Shown here: one piece after another, positions 59,672-64,000 of the stretch | Layout of the letters: each line of letters opens with the position of its first letter | How positions within the stretch are numbered: position 1 is the stretch's first letter | From: Prevotella sp. E15-22 | GTDB taxonomy: Bacteria > Bacteroidota > Bacteroidia > Bacteroidales > Bacteroidaceae | DNA length: 64,000 nt | Direction of reading: 5' to 3' | Assembly (NCBI RefSeq): GCF_023204875.1 | Contig: NZ_CP096247.1 | Span: forward strand, 1,798,001-1,862,000 | Made by a program: the position numbers and the translations under genes | Notes under the pieces: generated by a model | Databases searched by the model: none | Seen by the model: only the letters and a program-made list of their open reading frames with translations | Told to the model about the DNA's origin: nothing

Positions 59672-61043
59672 AAATCACCTCTCCTTTCAGCGCATTTCCT
59701 GCGGCATTGAATTCACCCAGGCGCACCTTGAGAATCTGGTTGTCGTACTCAGGACGGGCATCGGCAGGCGACAGTTCTACACGTACATAATTATTTGTGA
59801 AGCCATGCATGGCACGGCCTCGTGGGGCTTTTTCGAAGAGCACGTCCATGGTGGTGCCCACAAACTGCTGATAGAAGTCGTGGGTCTTCTGGTCTGAGAG
59901 TTCCAGGAGGCGCTTGCTGCGCAACTTCTTATCGCGCTCTGAGACCACATAGTTGATCTTCAGGGCCGAGGTGCCTGGGCGCTCGGAGTATGGGAAGACG
60001 TGCAACTGGGTGACGGGCAGCGACTGGAGGAACTCGTAGGTTTCCTCGAAGCATTCTGGGGTCTCGCCACGACAGCCTACCATCACGTCGACGCCGATAA
60101 AGGCATCGGGCATCACTTCCTTGATATGCAGAATCTTGTCGGCAAAGAGCTGACGGTCGTAATGACGATGCATCAACTTCAGGACGGTGTCGCTGCCACT
60201 CTGAAGGGGAATGTGATAATGGGGCATAAAGGCGCGACTGTCGTGAGCGCAATAGTCGATGAGCTCGTCGCTCATCAAATCGGGCTCAAGACTGCTGATG
60301 CGATAGCGCTGAATGCCTTCTACTCTATCGAGGGCCTTCACCAGGTCGATAAACTGCTCGCCTGTGGTTTTGCCAAAGTCGCCAATGTTAACGCCTGTGA
60401 GCACAATCTCCTTGCCTCCTTCAGCAGCGGCCTGCTGGGCCTGCTCTACCAACGAGGCAATGGAGGGGTTTCGACTGAAGCCGCGTGCGTAGGGAATAGT
60501 GCAATAAGTGCAGAAATAGTCGCAGCCATCTTGTACTTTCAGGAAATAACGGGTGCGATTGCCTCGCGAGCACGAGGGCGAGAAGGTCTTGATGTCCTTG
60601 GTCTTCTGGGCCATGAACTTGGCTTGCGCTTTGCCTTCGCCGTTCTGTCCCTGTGATGCTTCACTCGCATCGCGATTGACAAAGGCATCTGAGAGGAACT
60701 GGATGAGACTGGCTTTCTCGTTGGCTCCAAGTACCAGACTCACGCCGTCGATCTTGCTCACCGTCTCGGCCTCAAGCTGGGCATAGCAACCTGTGACAAC
60801 AACGAACGAGCCTGGGTTCTCGCGTACCAGACGATGAATGGCCTGGCGACACTTGTGATCGGCTACGTCTGTAACTGAACAGGTGTTGATGAGACATATG
60901 TCTGCCTGCTCGCTCTTTTGCGCCGTGCGAACGCCCATCTCCTGGAGCATGCGCGCAAAGGTGGAGGTCTCAGAGAAGTTCAACTTGCATCCAAGCGTGA
61001 AATATTTAGCCGTTTTTCCTTGAAAGGCCGATGTATCTATCAT
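59670..61043 (-). CDS. mtaB: tRNA t6A37 methylthiotransferase
   Basis: MtaB is a radical-SAM enzyme that adds a methylthio group to t6A37 of tRNA. The N-terminal MTTase domain (YFTLGCKLNFSETSTFARML, INTCSVTDVAD) binds one 4Fe-4S cluster. The radical-SAM motif is VQDGCDYFCTYCTIPYARG with CxxxCxxC. The TRAM-like C-terminal part has residues such as MHGFTNNYVRVEL. The ATG at 61043 gives 457 residues. Confidence 0.94.
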   Translation of the reverse strand: MIDTSAFQGKTAKYFTLGCKLNFSETSTFARMLQEMGVRTAQKSEQADICLINTCSVTDVADHKCRQAIHRLVRENPGSFVVVTGCYAQLEAETVSKIDGVSLVLGANEKASLIQFLSDAFVNRDASEASQGQNGEGKAQAKFMAQKTKDIKTFSPSCSRGNRTRYFLKVQDGCDYFCTYCTIPYARGFSRNPSIASLVEQAQQAAAEGGKEIVLTGVNIGDFGKTTGEQFIDLVKALDRVEGIQRYRISSLEPDLMSDELIDYCAHDSRAFMPHYHIPLQSGSDTVLKLMHRHYDRQLFADKILHIKEVMPDAFIGVDVMVGCRGETPECFEETYEFLQSLPVTQLHVFPYSERPGTSALKINYVVSERDKKLRSKRLLELSDQKTHDFYQQFVGTTMDVLFEKAPRGRAMHGFTNNYVRVELSPADARPEYDNQILKVRLGEFNAAGNALKGEVI

Positions 61044-61073
61044 AAATAAAATATGTATCTTTATTTGTTTCCG

Positions 61074-61081
61074 CAAAGGTA
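61074..61081 (-). promoter_or_regulatory. -7 promoter element of mtaB
   Basis: The minus strand reads TACCTTTG, 30 bases upstream of the mtaB ATG. Confidence 0.6.
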
Positions 61082-61250
61082 CACAAAAAACAGCAAATAT
61101 TACGCATTTCTGCCGCTTTTTCAGTTGAGTGTAGTTTTTATACTATTTTTAACATTTGGTATTTCACTGATTTTCAGCAAGTTACAAAAATGTTACAAAA
61201 ACACCCTAAAAAAAATCGAAAAAAAAGTATCATCGTATTAAAAAAATGTC

Positions 61251-61258
61251 TACCTTTG
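61251..61258 (+). promoter_or_regulatory. -7 promoter element of the small lipoprotein gene
   Basis: TACCTTTG, 51 bases before the ATG at 61310. Confidence 0.65.
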
Positions 61259-61309
61259 CAACGTTTTAATTAACAAATGATTGTTTTACAGATTTAAAAA
61301 AGCAAAGAA

Positions 61310-61486
61310 ATGAAAAAGATTGCATTTATGTTCGCTGTAGCTGCTATGTTTGTAGCTTGTGGTAATGGTAACAAGGCTGCCGAGGAGGTTGCTACTGATT
61401 CAGTTGAGGTTGCTGAGGTTGACACTCTGGCTGCTGACACTCTGGCTGCTGACACTCTGGCTGCTGACTCAGTTGTTGCTGAGTAA
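61310..61486 (+). CDS. Small predicted lipoprotein, 58 aa
   Basis: The ATG at 61310 opens a 58-residue protein. MKKIAFMFAVAAMFVAC is a lipoprotein signal peptide with the cysteine at residue 17. The mature part is Ala/Asp/Val-rich with three DTLAA repeats from a 15-bp tandem repeat. It has a good -7 element upstream and a terminator downstream, so it is an independent unit. The strong expression signals and acidic mature part suggest an abundant envelope peptide. Function unknown. Confidence 0.82.
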   Translation: MKKIAFMFAVAAMFVACGNGNKAAEEVATDSVEVAEVDTLAADTLAADTLAADSVVAE

Positions 61487-61520
61487 TTTCAGTACCGCAG
61501 AAAGCGTAACAGAAATTCAA

Positions 61521-61549
61521 GCGGATGGACCACAGGTTCATCCGCTTTG
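61521..61549 (+). terminator. Terminator of the small lipoprotein gene
   Basis: A hairpin with outer stem AAGCGGATG (61521-61529) / CATCCGCTT (61541-61549), extended inward to an ACA loop, then TGCTTTT on the plus strand. Confidence 0.8.
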
Positions 61550-61613
61550 CTTTTGTATATATAGTTCACCCTCGCTCAACTATGATGAACTCATGACTGT
61601 GAAGACAAAAAAA

Positions 61614-61644
61614 AATCCCGATTGTTCAAAGAACAACCAGGATT
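61614..61644 (-). terminator. Terminator of the rpsF-rpsR-rplI operon
   Basis: A 14-bp stem (61614-61627 with 61631-61644, two G-U pairs) and a 3-base loop, followed by a run of nine T on the minus strand, 35 bases after the rplI stop. Confidence 0.88.
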
Positions 61645-61678
61645 AATGTTATAATAAACGAATTGCTTTACAGCATAA

Positions 61679-62188
61679 TTACTCTGCAACAGGAGCCTCG
61701 GCCTCAGCAACGGGAGCCTCAGCAGCAGGAGCAGCCTCGAGCTGTGCACCCTCAGCAACAACCTTTACAGGAATCTCTGCGCTCACCTCCTTGTGGAAGC
61801 GAACAACTGCAACATAATCGCCTACCTTCTTAATATCCTTCAGGACGATGATCTTGCGATCAACCTCCTTGCCGAGCTTAGCGAGCTCCTCAGCAACGGT
61901 CATGTTAGTAACAGAACCGTAGAGCTGACCAGTAGCGCTCACCTTTGCAGCGATGGTCAGAGCCACGCCATTCAAAGCGGCAGCCTTCTCCTCGGCAGCA
62001 GCCTTCAGAGCAGCCAACTTGTGAGCCTGCTGTTTCAGGTTCTCAGCCAGGATCTTCTTAGCAGAAGGAGAAGCAATCACAGCCTTGCCCTGAGGAATCA
62101 GGTAGTTACGGCCATAACCAGACTTTACATTCACGATATCGTTCTTGAATCCCAAGCCGATAACATCTTCTTTCAAAATCAATTCCAT
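61679..62188 (-). CDS. rplI: 50S ribosomal protein L9
   Basis: L9 is the elongated protein near the L1 stalk. MELILKEDVIGLGFKNDIVNV and GYGRNYLIPQGKAV are hallmark N-terminal sequences. The central helix and the C-terminal domain (SVTNMTVAEEL) are complete. A tail of Ala/Glu/Pro repeats (PAAEAPVAEAEAPVAE) extends it to 169 residues. It is the last gene of the rpsF-rpsR-rplI operon. Confidence 0.97.
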   Translation of the reverse strand: MELILKEDVIGLGFKNDIVNVKSGYGRNYLIPQGKAVIASPSAKKILAENLKQQAHKLAALKAAAEEKAAALNGVALTIAAKVSATGQLYGSVTNMTVAEELAKLGKEVDRKIIVLKDIKKVGDYVAVVRFHKEVSAEIPVKVVAEGAQLEAAPAAEAPVAEAEAPVAE

Positions 62189-62206
62189 TCTTGCGTCCTC
62201 CTTTGT

Positions 62207-62473
62207 TTACTTCATCAAATCGGTTACGTAAGGCAGCAATGCAATCTGACGTGCACGCTTAACGGCCTGAGCCACACGACGCTGGTACTTCAGAGAGGTA
62301 CCTGTGATGCGACGGGGCAGAATCTTACCCTGCTCGTTCAGGAACTTCTTCAGGAACTCGGGATCCTTGTAGTCGATATACTTGATACCGCTCTTCTTGA
62401 AACGGCAATACTTCTTCTTCTTCGTATCGATAGAAGGAGCAGTCAAATAACGGATTTCACTCTGTTCTGCCAT
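62207..62473 (-). CDS. rpsR: 30S ribosomal protein S18
   Basis: S18 pairs with S6 on the small subunit. [39 protein letters not shown] and [17 protein letters not shown] are the family sequences. The 88 residues are normal. It lies 3 bases after rpsF. Confidence 0.97.
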   Translation of the reverse strand: MAEQSEIRYLTAPSIDTKKKKYCRFKKSGIKYIDYKDPEFLKKFLNEQGKILPRRITGTSLKYQRRVAQAVKRARQIALLPYVTDLMK

Positions 62474-62476
62474 AGT

Positions 62477-62821
62477 TTAAGCCTCCTCTTTTTTACCGAA
62501 CTTGTTGCGACGCTTCTCAGCATACTCAGCGGCAAACTTGTCGAATTTAACAGTCTGGAAACGAATCACCTTCTCGTCACGACGATAAGCGGTCTCCAAT
62601 GTCTTAATCACTTCTGGCTCAGCCTTAAACTCGATGAGGAAATAGAAGCCAGAGGTCTTCTTCTCAATCTGGTAAGCCAGTTTCTTCAATCCCCAGGCCT
62701 CTTCGTTCACGATTTCAGCACCTTTGTCGGTGAGAACCTTCTTGAACTTAGCGACCGTTTCCTTTGTCTGCTCGTCAGACAAAACGGGAGTTAAAATGAA
62801 AACGGTTTCGTACTGATTCAT
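62477..62821 (-). CDS. rpsF: 30S ribosomal protein S6
   Basis: S6 binds 16S rRNA with S18. [37 protein letters not shown] and [18 protein letters not shown] are typical. It is the first gene of the operon (114 residues). The -7 element is at 62869-62876. Confidence 0.97.
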   Translation of the reverse strand: MNQYETVFILTPVLSDEQTKETVAKFKKVLTDKGAEIVNEEAWGLKKLAYQIEKKTSGFYFLIEFKAEPEVIKTLETAYRRDEKVIRFQTVKFDKFAAEYAEKRRNKFGKKEEA

Positions 62822-62868
62822 ACTACTTTTAAAAAATTAAATAATGTTATTTTTGCAATTTGCGGGTG

Positions 62869-62876
62869 CAAAGGTA
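62869..62876 (-). promoter_or_regulatory. -7 promoter element of the ribosomal protein operon
   Basis: The minus strand reads TACCTTTG, 47 bases upstream of rpsF. Confidence 0.65.
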
Positions 62877-62920
62877 CAAAAAAATAATGGATTATGTATC
62901 ATCGGCAGCGAATTATTTTG

Positions 62921-62928
62921 TACTTTTG
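62921..62928 (+). promoter_or_regulatory. -7 promoter element of the small membrane protein gene
   Basis: TACTTTTG, 20 bases before the ATG at 62949, divergent from rpsF. Confidence 0.6.
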
Positions 62929-62948
62929 CACTAAATTTAACGATTTAT

Positions 62949-63128
62949 ATGAAATTTATAGCTAAATATGGGGGCTTCGCGCTCATCCTGATAGGCGTTT
63001 TGCTGTTTGCAACGCTCCAACTGCTGCACTTCACGTTTGTCAACTTCATCACTTTCACGCCGTTAGCGCTGGTGATTGGGGGCGTGGCCTTGCATGTGTG
63101 GATGAAAAAGAGAGAGAGCAGCTATTAA
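62949..63128 (+). CDS. Small membrane protein, 59 aa
   Basis: The ATG at 62949 gives 59 residues with two hydrophobic segments (FALILIGVLLFATLQLL and FITFTPLALVIGGVALHVWM) and a basic end MKKRESSY. It has its own promoter, divergent from rpsF. A longer frame upstream crosses the promoter and is rejected. The function is unknown. Confidence 0.75.
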   Translation: MKFIAKYGGFALILIGVLLFATLQLLHFTFVNFITFTPLALVIGGVALHVWMKKRESSY

Positions 63129-63193
63129 CTGCTCTCCTGTTTTTATCATTGTTCTTTCTTGTTTTTTCTAACGGTCTTTCTACCCTATCGTTT

Positions 63194-64000
63194 CTATGCC
63201 GTGATATGGAGGAAACGCGTTACCTGACCCACAAGACTCTTATCCATATTGTCGATAAAGGCGTCGAGCACACGTGTCTGTCCCTGAAGGGGCACCACGT
63301 CGTAGTCGGCCAGTGAGGCAGGAATCAGACAGCTATGACCTTCTTTGAGTAACAGCTTTTCGCCCGACTGGCGAAAATATAGTTCGCAATCGCCTGAGAT
63401 GCACATGGTTATCACAAAACTGTCGTATTTCAGCAGGTTGCGATGGAAGGGTTTTTCCGTACGCGTGACACGCACGCTGAAATATGGTGAGTTGACAATG
63501 AGGTTGGCTTTATTCTGAACAGAGGAATAGAGGGTGCGATACTCGTCCTCCACATGGTAGTTCAGGGCCTCGGCTGCCAATTCGGTGTGCAACTCGCGTG
63601 GCTTGCCATCCATACCTGGACGGTTGTAGTCGAAGATGCGATAGGTGACATCGGACGACTGCTGCACCTCGGCCAGGAGGATGCCACTACCAATGGCGTG
63701 CACACGTCCTGCAGGCAGATAGAACACATCGCCAGCATGTACCTCGTGGCGCGCCAGGACCTCGACAATAGAGCCGTCGGCTATGCGTTGCTTATATTCC
63801 TCTGGGGTGATCTCTTTCTTGAAGCCGGCATACAGGAAACTGCCTGGCTGGGCGTCGATGATATACCACATCTCGCTCTTGCCCATCTTGCCATGCACAC
63901 GCTGGGCCATGGCGTCGTCTGGGTGCACCTGTATGCTGAGGTCGCGCTTGGCGTCGATGAACTTGACCAAAAGGGGCAACTGACCATGGTACTTCTCGCA
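63194..64000 (-). CDS. manA: Mannose-6-phosphate isomerase, class I, 5' end outside the window
   Basis: ManA interconverts mannose-6-phosphate and fructose-6-phosphate for GDP-sugar synthesis. The frame continues to the window edge with residues CEKYHGQLPLLVKFIDAKR. The zinc-site segments LSIQVHPDD (Q and H) and EMWYIIDAQPG are present. GDVFYLPAGRVHAIGSGILLAEVQQSSDVTYR is the cupin core. The visible 268 residues lack only the N-terminal part, so it is a partial entry cut by the window and not a broken gene. Confidence 0.94.
   Translation of the reverse strand, partial: CEKYHGQLPLLVKFIDAKRDLSIQVHPDDAMAQRVHGKMGKSEMWYIIDAQPGSFLYAGFKKEITPEEYKQRIADGSIVEVLARHEVHAGDVFYLPAGRVHAIGSGILLAEVQQSSDVTYRIFDYNRPGMDGKPRELHTELAAEALNYHVEDEYRTLYSSVQNKANLIVNSPYFSVRVTRTEKPFHRNLLKYDSFVITMCISGDCELYFRQSGEKLLLKEGHSCLIPASLADYDVVPLQGQTRVLDAFIDNMDKSLVGQVTRFLHITA

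Overview
The window looks like a chromosomal segment of a member of the Bacteroidales, most probably Prevotella in the broad sense. Three things point there. Almost every transcription unit begins after the Bacteroidetes -7 element TAnnTTTG, and Shine-Dalgarno sequences are mostly absent. Several genes belong to lineage-restricted families (DUF5606, DUF4491, BT4734/DUF3987, a type B type-IX-secretion sorting domain, a fused FeoA-FeoB, a long NusB). Housekeeping gene order also fits. No rRNA, tRNA, CRISPR array, integrase or complete insertion sequence was found.

Left core part (1-30.8 kb). A minus-strand fmt/ClC operon is followed by the plus-strand rnfBCDGEA operon, an ion-pumping ferredoxin:NAD+ oxidoreductase, and then galE. 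A small sigma-70 factor comes next, then a four-gene minus operon (LysM/binding protein, outer-membrane barrel, POT peptide transporter, EEP phosphatase). After these lie a T9SS-type cargo gene with uvrA, feoAB, and a divergent oxaloacetate-decarboxylase/pyruvate-carboxylase-B-like gene. A minus operon rplY-pth-hslR-lipoprotein-queF then faces a plus operon nusB-yajC-ybbR-coaE-DUF5606.

Accessory part (30.8-51.7 kb). This is the unusual part. It begins with replication-like genes (split BT4734-N/DUF3987) and a HIRAN-like protein, whose coding sequences carry in-frame insertions that look like intergenic repeats. A defence island follows: an AbiEi/AbiEii-like pair with a nested palindromic operator, a NUDIX hydrolase, an orphan promoter-terminator unit (candidate small RNA), and a four-gene LlaJI/McrBC-like restriction operon (m5C methyltransferase, McrB, McrC, Vsr). 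The restriction operon sits behind a roughly 430-nt structured leader. A KAP NTPase with an HNH endonuclease comes next. From 47.1 to 50.3 kb there is a gene-poor, repeat-rich stretch. It holds 32-bp tandem repeats, several 8-bp GGCAAACC/GGCATATC arrays and interleaved palindromes, with HigBA, an orphan XRE antitoxin and an ORF6N remnant. It leads into a RAYT-like HUH transposase (50.3-51.6 kb) carrying a 60-bp tandem repeat insert and a C-terminal extension.

Right core part (51.7-64 kb). This holds a large outer-membrane receptor-like barrel, dnaB, trpS, a DUF4491 gene with rlmH, a GT2 glycosyltransferase, mtaB, a 58-residue lipoprotein, the rpsF-rpsR-rplI operon, a tiny membrane protein, and the 3' part of manA running off the window end.

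The best candidates for something new are the RAYT-like gene with neighbouring REP-like arrays, the structured leader of the methyltransferase, the KAP-HNH pair, and the small-RNA-like unit at 38.1 kb. All functions are read from motifs and context only; no database search was made.
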